Made by a program: the position numbers and the translations under genes. Under the pieces are notes generated by a model. That model was given only the letters and a program-made list of their open reading frames with translations, was not told where the DNA came from and ran no database searches. 64,000 nucleotides of DNA from Primulina eburnea (taxonomy: Eukaryota > Streptophyta > Magnoliopsida > Lamiales > Gesneriaceae): contig NC_133108.1 of NCBI RefSeq assembly GCF_022965805.1, positions 23,527,545 through 23,591,544 of the forward strand. Direction: 5' to 3'. Below, in pieces: positions 54,350 to 64,000 of the stretch; position 1 is the first letter of the stretch; each line of letters opens with the position of its first letter.

Positions 54350-54501
54350 GTATCACTAAAAGACTTTGGTTTTTACAGTACAACTCTTGTACACTCCCAC
54401 TTCAGTAGGACTTACCTTTAGCCTACTGAAACTCTTAGTTTCACAACACAATATAATGAACACAACAAGGTTCTGGAGGAGACTTTTTCCAGATTACAAA
54501 A
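54350..54501 (-). repeat. Scrap of an older Copia (SIRE-like) LTR
   Basis: 152 bp similar but clearly diverged from the Copia LTR around 32155-32300 (ACTAAAAGACTTTGG and CTACTGAAACTCTTAG). It abuts the Athila-like LTR end on the left and LTR E on the right. The Athila-like element probably inserted into this older LTR. Confidence 0.75.
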
Positions 54502-56315
54502 TGTGGGGACCCGGACGATAATTCATTTTTTAATCGTCGGTGGGAATAATTAAATCAATTATAATAAACATGGACTAAATTTTTTAATTTTTTTATTATT
54601 ATACAAGTGTAAAATACGGAATGTAATGGAATTCATTCAAATATATATATCGAAAATAAAGTACAAGTCTTGTACCATATACAGTCATTTAAAACTAAGG
54701 TTTAACGACTACATGTCAAGTGTTCAAACCCTGTCTACAATCCAAGTCCGTAGTCTCTACTCTAATCACGATCTCTCTTCATCTCCTCGACCCTGATCCG
54801 GTCCCACCTGTTCCCAGGCACACATACAAACACGACAACAGCCGGATAACTCCGGTGAGAAATACATCCCAGTATAAATCAACGATACATGCAATCATAT
54901 AATCAATATAAAGCATGAAACAGATATCAGTAATATGTATCAAAATCTGAAAACATAATTCAATATAAATTTGTTAATCAATTCATGACTCTATATCTCA
55001 TATTAGACTCATTCCTAGTCTAGGGATCCCGGTTTTCCAGACGTTGGCATCCTATATCGAATCTCAGTAATAGAAGTAAATCCACCCCTAATCAAACATC
55101 GATATAAACCAAACATCCAGTGTCTTGACCTATCCGTCAAATACTTTGGCAACTCCTCCAATCACTATTCTGTGACAATGTGCAATGGGCCAGTGACGAT
55201 TCCATCACCATCTGGCCCTTTTGTCACAAGACCAATCGTCTAATACATGCTTTCTATAAATCAATAGAACAACCATATAAATCCAAGTCATTGCACATAA
55301 TAACAATAATTATGTGGTTTAGGGAAACTCAAGTATATCACGCTCTAGTTATTCTCCCGGTTCGACATTGACTTGTACCTTTCTTTAGTTGGAGTACTGA
55401 CAACGTTCAAGTCTGGAATTCGAAGTCTGTCAATACTCAATCTGGCAATGACAATATCAAGAAGTATAATATCAATATACTGCTCAAATCAATACTGAAT
55501 CTGATCAATCTGAATCTAACTCAAAATCAACGGCATAACGGAACAATCTCAATAAACTCTGTAATACCATATCAATCAGATATCAATTCACACAACTCAT
55601 AATCAATAACGATAAAAATCTGATATCACATCTCAATCAAATCAACTCAGAAAATAATAACAATTTCATACCATAACCGTTCTTCAATCCGGTTTCGATT
55701 ATACGATGTCTAACATGTCAAGAACCTCATATATGAATCATATCCGATTCTGGAAATATCATAATTTCAAGACATAACAAAACTTAGTAAAACTTACGCC
55801 CAGTCGTAGCCTGCATCGATAGGAACATAGTACTGAAGTCGGATTGAAATCCTGGCGGGCTGATCTTTCACAAAATTCAATCTACGATTCAATGAATTGA
55901 AATTCTTTCAAAAGCTCCTCTCGGTTTTCATTTTTTGAATCCAAAGAAGGAATGATGCTTTTATATATATATTGCATGTCCAAGAAAGGTGGCATCCTTT
56001 TTTAAGCAACACGTCTCGCGCATATGCGCGAGACCTACTGGTCTCAGCATCAATTCACTCGGCAGCTCGCGCATATGCGCGAGGTTCTCTGGACTCGAAT
56101 TTTTTCCTTGCACACACTGGCGCATATGCGCGAGGCCCTCTGCCCATCTCGCGCATATGCGCGCCTCCTGGTCGTGCATATGCGCGAGGTGTCTATCCTC
56201 GAACTTACAACCTTTCATGCCGAATCAAATCATGTCCCGATTAATCCTCTCATATTCATATCAATTCACAATAAATCATTTCACAGATTAATAGATAAAA
56301 ATCCCGGGAATTACA
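54502..56315 (-). repeat. 3' LTR of Gypsy element E
   Basis: 1814 bp, plus reading TGTGGGGACCCGGACG to CCCGGGAATTACA, closely related to LTR A. It is followed by TTTCTCCCCCCCTAAG, the complement of the polypurine tract. The five bases before it are CAAAA. Confidence 0.88.
56013..56190. repeat. CGCGCATATGCGCG array in LTR E
   Basis: Five copies of the CATATG-centred palindrome. The first (56013-56034) is a perfect 22-bp palindrome, the best-preserved copy in the window. The array lies next to a TATATATATAT box at about 55966-55976. Confidence 0.92.
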
Positions 56316-56334
56316 TTTCTCCCCCCCTAAGATA

Positions 56335-56354
56335 TGATTTCGTCCCCGAAATCA
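56335..56354 (-). other. Hairpin upstream of polypurine tract (element E)
   Basis: Perfect 8-bp arms TGATTTCG and CGAAATCA enclose GGGA on the minus strand, next to the polypurine tract. Confidence 0.75.
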
Positions 56355-56854
56355 CAGGCAATTCAAATCATATCAATAAGAAGGTGTAATAAAAGCTAAA
56401 CAGAAAACTCACATCAGTGAAATAACTTTGGAAATCTCTGTCTCATGTATGATTCAGTTTCCTAGGTAGATTCTTCAATGCCATGACGACTCCATTGGAC
56501 TTTCACAAGAGGAACCGTCTTCGTACTGAGATGTTCTTCCTTTCGGTCGAGAATCTGAATCGGCCTTTCAAAATAGCTCAATGTCTCGTCAAGTTCGGCC
56601 TCTGCTGGCTGAATAACATGTGAAGCATCAGGCATGTATTTCCGCAATGATGATACATGAAAGGCATCATGTATCCCAGATAGAGAAGTCGGTAAGGCAA
56701 GTCGGTAGGCACGATCTCCTATCTTCTCGAGAATCTCATACAGACCAATCTATCGAGGAGACTACTTTCCTTTCTCGCCAAATCTGACAACTCCTCTGAA
56801 AGGTGAAATCTTCGAAAATACCCGGTCTCCTGCCTCAAATACCCACGGTTGTCG

Positions 56855-57144
56855 TGTTGGGTGCAATAATTTTCTCAGCTTGGTAGAGTGATCGAACCGT
56901 GGTGCTTGAGTTGCTGTGCAGTTTAAAAGATTTGAGTTGCACCATTACCACTAGCTATAGATTTTGGTAAAGCGGCAAGCACTCGGTCCTACAATTGGTA
57001 TCAGAGCCAAGGTCACGGGTTCGATTCCCATTGATTGCAAGGAGTTCAATTATTGGGAGGGAGATTGTTGGGTGCAATAATTGTCTCAGCTTGGTAGAGT
57101 GATCGAACCGTGGTGCTTGAGTTGCTGTGCGGTTTAAAAGATTT
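56855..57144 (+). mobile_element. TRIM (miniature LTR element), right LTR truncated
   Basis: Left LTR 56855-56993 (139 bp, TGTTGGGTGC to GTCCTACA) is followed by the primer-binding site TGGTATCAGAGCC (56996-57008). A short internal region and the polypurine tract GGGAGGGAGA come next, then a second LTR starting at 57066 and cut after 79 bp at 57144. There is no coding capacity. It sits in the integrase C-terminal region of element E, and a few bases of E are missing at its right edge. Confidence 0.82.
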
Positions 57145-59610
57145 ATTTGGCCTGTCTGTCTTGAAGCTACCGTCATTCTCTTCTGAATCAGCTTCACTTT
57201 TTCTGTCATATCTCTGATCATATCAGGTCCAATCTCAGGAACATCAGAGATATCATTCCAATAAAGAGGGGATCTGCATTTCTTGCCGTACAACGCTTCA
57301 AACGGTGCCATCTCAATACTCGTCTGATAGCCGTTGTTGTACAAACATTCACAAAGTGGCAATGTATCTTGCCAGTTAGTGCTAAAATCAAGCACTACAG
57401 CTCTCAGCATATCTTCTAGTGTTTGGATCGTCCGCTCTGACTATCTGTCAGTCTGTGGATGATATCTTGTACTCAAATGTAATTTCGTACCTAGAGCTTG
57501 CTGCAAACTCTGCCATAAGTACAAAGTAAACCGAGGATCACGGTCTGATACAATCGACTTCGGCACTCCATGCAATCTGAACACTTCTCTGACATTAATA
57601 TCGGCCATCTGGTCATGTCTGTACGTCATCTTGTACGGAATAAAACATGCGGATTTCGTCAATCTGTTAATCACAACCCAAATCGCATCACAACATCTGG
57701 AAGAACGCGGTAACTGCGCCACAAAATCAATGGAAATGTGATCCCATTTCCATTCAGGAATAGATAAACTGTGCAGTAGACCTCCTGGTTTATTTCTCTC
57801 GGCTTTAACTTGTTGGCAATTCAGACATTTGGATACAATGTAGCAATATAAGCTTTCATTTGTTTCCACCAGTATTGTGTCTTCAAATCATTGTACATCT
57901 TCCTGCCACCAGGATGAATGCTAAAACGACTGCTGTGCGCTTCTGCCCATATCAGTTGTATCAAATCTGAAACATTCGGCACAACAATACGGTTATTCAC
58001 ATACAAAACACTGTCATGAACCTGATATTCCGATTGATGTCCAGCTCTGACCATAGCAATCGAATTGTGTACATTCTGATCAACTTTCTGTGCTTCTTTG
58101 ATTCTCAATATCATTTCTGGTTCGACCCGAATAGCACATAATCTCAGAGGCTGCCGATCTGTTTCAAAGGCTAATCCAGACAAACAGCAATCTTCTATCA
58201 AATTCGAAACACCAATCGTCGATAAGGATAAAGAACACACCTTTCGACTCAGTGCATCAGCTGCTGCATTGGACTTTCCAGGATAGTATTTGATTTCACA
58301 ATCAAAATCCTTCAATAAATCAAGCCATCTTCGCTGCCTCATATTCAACTCGGACTGTGAAAATAGATACTTCAAGCTCTTGTGATCAGAATAAATTTCA
58401 AACTTCTCACCGTAAAGGTAGTGTGGCCATATCTTCAAAGCAAATACAATGGCAGCAATTCAAGATCATGAATTGGGTAACGAGTCTCATGTGGCTTCAG
58501 CAGTCTCGAGGCATAGCAATAACATGTCCTCGCTGCATCAGAACACAACTCAATCCTCGGTGAGATGCATCACAATAAACCAAAAAATCACCAGTACCTG
58601 ATGGAATAGTAAATATCACTGCACTGGTTAGTCTTTTCTTCAATTCAAGAAAGCTGGTTTCACATTCTTCAAACCAAACAAATGGAGCATTCTTCTGAGT
58701 CAGCTGAGTAATCGGCTTGGCAATGCTGGAAAAATCTTTAATAAATCGACGGTAATATCCTGCCAAACCCATAAAACTACGAATCTCGGGTACTGATGTC
58801 AGTCTTGGCCAACTGATCACAGCCTCAACTTTACTGGGATCAACAGAAATACCGTCTTCGGATATAATATGACCCAAGAATACAACCTGTCTCAACCAAA
58901 ACTCGCATTTCGACTGTTTAGCATATAATTTCTCAGCCCTCAGAATTTTCAATACAGTTCTCAAATGCTTAGCATGATAAATCATATTCTTCGAATAAAT
59001 CAAGATATCTTCAATAAATATAATTACGTAATCATCAAGATATCTCTGGAATATACGGTTCATCAGACCCATAAATTCCGCTGGAGCGTTAGTCAACCCA
59101 AACGGCATGGCAATAAACTCATAATGTCCATACCTGATTCTGAACGTTGTCTTCGAGATATCAGAATCCCTGACTCTCAGCTGATGATATCCAGGTCTCA
59201 GATCGATCATGGAATATACTGAAGAACCCTGCAAATAATCAAACAAATCATCAATGCGAGGGAAGGGATATTTATTCTTTACCGTTGCTTTGTTCAGTTG
59301 TCGGTAGTCAATGCAGAATCTCATTGAACCGTCTTTCTTTCGCACAAACAATACTGGAGCACCCCAAGGAGACACGCTCGGTCTGATATACCCCTTGGCC
59401 AGTAATTCCTCCAACTGTTCTTTCAATTCAATTGGTGCCATTCTGTACGGAGCTCTAGAAATCGGAACTGTACCTGACATCAATTCAATGCTAAAGTCTA
59501 TCTCTCTAATCGGAGGCAAACCCGGAATCTCATCTGGGAAGACATCAGCAAACTCACACACCACTGGCCAATCAACCAATGATGGACTCGATTTCAGTAA
59601 GTCAACTTAA

Positions 59611-61161
59611 TATACAAGGAATCCCTCCGCTCCTATCTATAACAACCGAGTCATATTCATAGAAGATATCAAAGGAATTCTGGCACGAGAACCCTTACCG
59701 TAGAATTTCCACTCATCAGCCATCTCAGGTCTGAATCTCACAATCTTGTGGAAACAATCAACAGTTGCTCTGTACTTGGTCAACATATCGATACCGATAA
59801 TACAGTCAAAATCAGACAACCCAAGAACAATACAGTCTAACTCAATCTCATGCCCATCATACTATAACATACAATGTTTCACAGACTTAACTGAAATTAA
59901 CATGTCCCCAAAGGAGAAGAGACAGACACTACAGCAGATAATGACTCAATGGGCAATGAATGCGTAAATGCAAATCGCTCAGATATGAATGTATGCGATG
60001 AACCAGTATCTATCAATACATATGCAGGATAACCAGAAATAAAACAGTTACCTGCAACAACATCATCTGGTGCGTCCTGAGCCTGCTTTCCAGTCAAGGC
60101 GAACACTCTGGCCTGCTGTCTAGAAGGTTGGCTAACTGTCTGGCTTCCTCCTGGCCTCGGCTGTGACTGGGCTGGTACTGACTGGAAAGATTGAACTGCA
60201 GATGGTGGTCGTCTACCAGTCTGAGCAACTGATCCAGATGATTCGGCACCCTGTGATATCTGAGAATCTCTCTGAGACAAACTCTAGCAAAATGTCCCTG
60301 CTTTCTACAAATACGGCAACTGCCAAACACTTCTCAGCACTGCTCTGTGGCATGTTTTCCTCCACAAGTGCTGCAATAGGCTCCTGTATAACTCTGGCTC
60401 TGTCTGGAACCACTGGAGCTAGAAGAACTACTGCTAGAATTCTTAAACTGTTTTCCTCTGGCTTTCAAGAAATCTTTCTTTCCACCACTGCTGCTGCCAC
60501 TCTCAAACCGGGGAGGTGGTTGCTGTGGTCTCGGTGCTGGAGGCAGAAACGAAGCTCTTTTCTGTCTCATCAGACCGCCTTCGGCTCCCTTAGCTCTATT
60601 CAAGGCATCAGTAAAATTGTTTGGTCGCCCCGTATTCCCCAATGTAAATATTTCAAGATTCAGGCCATTAATGAACTGATCAGCAACAGCTTCGTCGTTC
60701 TCGACCACATGTGGAGCAAAGCGCAATAATGTAGAGAACTTGGCCAAATATTCCTCAATGTTTAGCTGACCCTGTCTCATATTGGAGAATTCGGCCCCTT
60801 TGTCCTTCCTGTACGACACTGGAAAGAATCTCTGATAAAATTCGGTTCTAAATACTTTCCATGTAATTACTGTACCTCGATGCTCCAAGGCCATCTTTGT
60901 TGTTAGCCACGAGTTCTTTGCGACGTCATGCAATCGGTGCCCGATAAATTTCACTCTCCGCTCATCAGTGTAATCCAAGGACTCAAACAGCATCTCAATA
61001 TCATCTGGCCAACTCTCACAATCCACTGCTGTCTCAGTACCCTTCAGAGTCGGTGGATGGAACGACTGAAATCTCTTCAGCAATGTTTCCATTGGTGTTG
61101 CTGTCACATCCATTGGAGGATTTGAAGTTCTAACCTGTTCAAGTACTCTTCGAGGAGGCAT
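59611..61161 (-). pseudogene. gag-protease of element E
   Basis: Gag starts at the ATG at 61161 (MPPRRVLEQVRTSN). It has the same capsid motifs as element G (LLKRFQSFHPPTLKGTE, EYLAKFSTLLRFAPH, DQFINGLNLEIF) and a Ser-rich linker, ending in CGGKHATEQC with a stop at 60334. The zinc knuckle [14 protein letters not shown] (60330-60280) and protease LIDTGSSHTFISE (60020 region) lie in shifted frames. Protease continues at 59819-59637 with [24 protein letters not shown] replaces DTGAS. Confidence 0.88.
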
Positions 61162-61397
61162 ATCTGATTACCAAAAGGGTTAGCAACGAATTACAACAAA
61201 TCTGTTTCAGTCCTCCTCCGATCATCTTACTGCTCATCAAGAATCGGTTCTGATTCATTCTCAATAACAAATTTTTCCAAATCAAATCAGATAGATATGC
61301 ATTATAAAGCAGTAGAGCATGCTAGCAATCAAAAGCAAGGAAAGAAAACTCATTCTACCCCGCTCACTAGCTCCTATCTCAGTCTAAAGGATCTATC

Positions 61398-61409
61398 GCT
61401 CTGATACCA
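61398..61409 (-). other. Primer-binding site of element E
   Basis: TGGTATCAGAGC on the minus strand, five bases inside the right LTR. Confidence 0.85.
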
Positions 61410-61414
61410 CCTGT

Positions 61415-62565
61415 TGTGGGGACCCGGACGCTAATTCATTTCTTAATCGTCGGTGGGAATAATTAAATCAATTATAATAAACAAGGTCTAAATTTTTTTA
61501 TTGTTATACAAGTGTCAAATGCGGAATGTAATGGAATTCATTCAAATATATACATAGAAAATAAAGTACAAGTCTTGTACCATATACTGTCATTTAAAAC
61601 TTAGGTTCAGCGACTACATGTCAAGTGTTCAAACCCTATCTACAATCCAAGTCCATAGTCTCCACTCTAATCACGATCTCTCTTCATCTCCTCGACCCAG
61701 ATCCTGTCCCACCTGTTTCCATGCACACATACAAACACGACAACAGCCGGATAACTCCTGTGAGAAATACATCCCAGCATAAATCAACGATACATGCAAT
61801 CATATAATCAATATAAAGCATGAAACAGATATCTGTCATATGTATCAAAATCTGAAAACATAATTCGATATAAATCTGTTAATCAATTCATGACTCTATA
61901 TCTCAGACTAGACTCATTCCTAGTCTGGGGATCCCAGTTTTCAAGACGTTGGCATCTTATATCGAATCTCAGTAATAGAAGTAATCCAACTCTAATCAAA
62001 CATCGATATAAACCAAACATCCAGTGTCTTGACCTATCCATCAAACACTTTGGCACCTCCGCCAATCACTAATCTGTGATAATGTACAATGGGCCAGTGA
62101 CGATTCCATCACCATCTGGCCCTTCTGTCACAAGACCAATCGTCTAATACATCCTTTTTATAAATCAATAGAACAAGCATATCAATCCAAATCAATGCAC
62201 ATAATAACAATAAGTATGTGGTTTAGGGAAACTCAGATATATCACACTCGAGTTATTCTCCTGGTTCGACATTGACTTATACCTTTCTTTAGTTGCAGTT
62301 CTGACAACATTCAAGTCTGGAATTCGAAGTCTGTCAATACTCGATCTGGCAATGACAATATCAAGAAGTATAATACCAATATACTGCTCAAATCAATACC
62401 GAATCTGATCAATCTGAATCTAACTCAAAATCAACGGCATAACGGAACAATCTCAATAAACCTAGTAATACCATATCAATCAGATATCAATTCCCACAAC
62501 TCATAATCAATAACGATAAAAATCTGATATCACATCCCAATCAAATCAACTCAGAAAATCATATC
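61415..62565 (-). repeat. 5' LTR of element E, cut by element F
   Basis: It matches the first ~1150 bp of LTR 54502-56315 with scattered differences. It stops at ATATC (62561-62565), where element F begins. The U3 half with the palindrome array is not in the window. Confidence 0.85.
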
Positions 62566-63745
62566 TGTAAGGCCCGAGAATTGGTTATCATAATCAGACA
62601 TGTTTTATTGATAATTAAGGTGATTATAGACGCATCGTATCGGACAGGAAGAGGCGAAAAAGAAATGCAAAGTATGTGCGAGATGAGCTCTCGCGTATAT
62701 GCGCCATTCAGCCCCGCACATATGCGCGAAATGTCCAGAACCATTGGCGCATATGTGCGAGTAGATACGCTCACATGCGCGAGGTGTTGGAATAGACATT
62801 TCCGAGACAGTATGTCTCGCGCATATGCGCGAGTTGAGGACGCGCATATGCACAAGAAGTCCAGCATGAATTTAGAGTTGACACTTGGCATGAGCTATAT
62901 AATGTGTAATATCTTCATTCTTCATATTGAACAGCAACAACCGAGGAGAGACATTTCAGAAAAGCTTCAAGAGTTCTTTATACATTTAAATTTGATTTTC
63001 TAATATTTACATATCAGATTTTCGATCCAAGCTTATATCCGTGCTCCTTGCATCAAAGACTATGAAAGGATGTAAGTATTGTTTATTTCCAACATGTTTT
63101 GAAGTTAAGATGTTGAGAGAAATCAGATATGATTACTATGAGATGTTCTTGTGATGATTATGAATGTATATTCGAAACCAGATCGAAGAAATGATATCGT
63201 ATGTGATTGTTTTGTATTTTCAGAATATGAGTATGTGTTTATACAGAATTTCAGAGTTTGAAGTATATGTGATAGTGGTTATGAGTTATTGATATGGAGT
63301 ATTGATATTTGAGTTGATTTGCTATTACAAGATCACGTCGTTATGCCGTCGAAATGTACCGAGAATGAATATTGCTACGTACATGTATTGGTTGAGTTGA
63401 ATGTTGATCTTGTATCTATTGAACATTGCCATTTCATATTTGTATTGGCCACTTCGATATCGAGACTTCGATAACGACAAAGATTGTACGACGGAAGGTA
63501 TAATTCATGTGACTTTGGGGAGATATAACTCAAATAAGATTCAATTTGAGTTTCCCAACAAAATCACATACTAGAATAGTTGTTTATCTTTTGATATGAT
63601 TATTATTTATTTATAGATTTATATTCAAATCTTTTGATATGATTATGCATTTATAGATTTATATTCATGCATCTAAGATAGGAGAGTCATTGGCAGATTT
63701 GCCAAACTTCTAGATGTTCGGTGTATTGACGCATAGGAGCAGACT
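62566..63745 (+). repeat. LTR of Gypsy element F (3' part deleted)
   Basis: It starts TGTAAGGCCCGAGAATTGG, like LTR G but with the CATATG-type array of A and E. A TATA box (GAGCTATATAATG at about 62892-62904) and leader follow. It aligns with LTR G up to GACGCATAGGAGCAGA (about 63729-63744), then jumps into gag, so the LTR end, primer site and gag N-terminus are missing. Confidence 0.82.
62685..62860. repeat. CGCATATGCGCGAG array in LTR F
   Basis: About seven copies or variants of the CATATG-centred palindrome upstream of a TATA box, in plus orientation. Confidence 0.88.
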
Positions 63746-64000
63746 TCCTCCGATTGTAGGCATGCCACTGAGCAGTGTCAGGGAGTCATGGGTCGATGCA
63801 ATATCTGTAGACAGCCGGGAAAATTTGCCAGAGTCTGTCCCCAGAGAGGTGCACAGCAAGCTCAGAGTATTGGGGAATCTGGTTCAGTATCTCAGCCAGA
63901 GCGGCAAGCATCATCTGTTCATTCCTTTTAGCCGCCACCTGCACCGTCCCAGTCCCAAGCCAGAGGTAGCCAGACAGTGAGTCAACCTCCCAGACAGCAG
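63746..64000 (+). pseudogene. gag zinc-knuckle fragment of element F
   Basis: It encodes [20 protein letters not shown], then [13 protein letters not shown] and the linker to [11 protein letters not shown] at the window end. It closely follows gag of G around 42950-43200. The zinc knuckle reads CNICRQPGKFARVC, with Lys where the CCHC motif has His. One TAG interrupts the linker (after SSVHSF). The frame runs off the window, so the rest of pol is unseen. Confidence 0.82.

Larger units (their letters stand above)
56316..59610 (-). pseudogene. pol of element E
   Basis: On the minus strand: RT (59579-58497) with [15 protein letters not shown] and [12 protein letters not shown], but the catalytic motif reads FIEDILIYS instead of FIDD. 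RNase H follows with [11 protein letters not shown] (58438-58340). The integrase zinc module [14 protein letters not shown] and the rest of the core are split over several frames (57869-56955). The C-terminus ILDRKEEHLSTKT and [12 protein letters not shown] ends near 56462. Frameshifts lie near 58500, 57840 and 57440, and a TRIM is inserted at 56855-57144. It is closely related to A and G but dead. Confidence 0.88.

Noticed and set aside
57000..57040. tRNA-like B box suggesting a SINE or tRNA gene
   Set aside because: No A box or cloverleaf could be made out, and it is flanked by direct repeats with a primer site and polypurine tract, so a TRIM fits better.

Overview
This is a repeat-rich piece of a plant nuclear genome. 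It carries Ty3/Gypsy and Ty1/Copia LTR retrotransposons primed by initiator tRNA-Met and tRNA-Asp, AT-rich spacers, (TA)n and (TTA)n tracts, a foldback element and a TRIM. A eudicot is likely. From memory of similar hypothetical proteins and LTRs, Lamiales is a reasonable guess, but I cannot test it here. I see no ordinary intron-containing host gene, no tRNA or rRNA gene, and no bacterial feature.

Layout. (1) 1-21855 is a nest. A Gypsy LTR 'D' (1217-1303, resuming at 19825-21855) was entered by minus-strand element A (LTR 1304-3126, broken gag-pol to 6777). A was entered by B (LTR 6778-8973, decayed pol, gag to 12513). B was entered by C (12514-19611). One deletion at 19611/19612 then removed the right ends of C, B and A, leaving only the last 213 bp of A's second LTR. 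(2) 21863-22267 is a U3 fragment of another Gypsy LTR, fused to an Athila-like element. That element has an LTR remnant to 22610, a tRNA-Asp-type primer site, decayed gag-pol 22886-27719, and then a block of extra ORFs. The block holds two overlapping small ORFs (one Cys-rich and basic) and an intact intronless LOG-like cytokinin-activating-enzyme ORF (28682-29305). A polypurine tract and the 3' LTR (30769-31903 plus 53765-54349) follow. (3) That 3' LTR was entered by a SIRE/Maximus-like Copia element on the minus strand (31904-53764, target duplication CTAAC) with a long env-position ORF that is partly tandemly duplicated. (4) The Copia reverse transcriptase was entered by Gypsy element G (40061-48552, plus strand, target duplication CATAT). 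G is structurally complete and its gag-pol frame has a single stop codon. (5) 54350-64000 holds an old Copia LTR scrap, a decayed minus-strand Gypsy element E (54502-62565) containing a TRIM, and a plus-strand Gypsy element F that runs off the window.

Most interesting points: the LOG-like ORF has stayed open inside a retrotransposon whose own gag-pol is broken, and it has Lys where the family motif ends in Glu. The small Cys-rich ORF beside it has a splice-acceptor-like site upstream. Related Gypsy LTRs carry different GC-rich inverted-repeat arrays in the same slot upstream of the TATA box. A short hairpin just upstream of the polypurine tract has compensatory arm changes across six elements. 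All readings are by eye; no alignment or database search was run.
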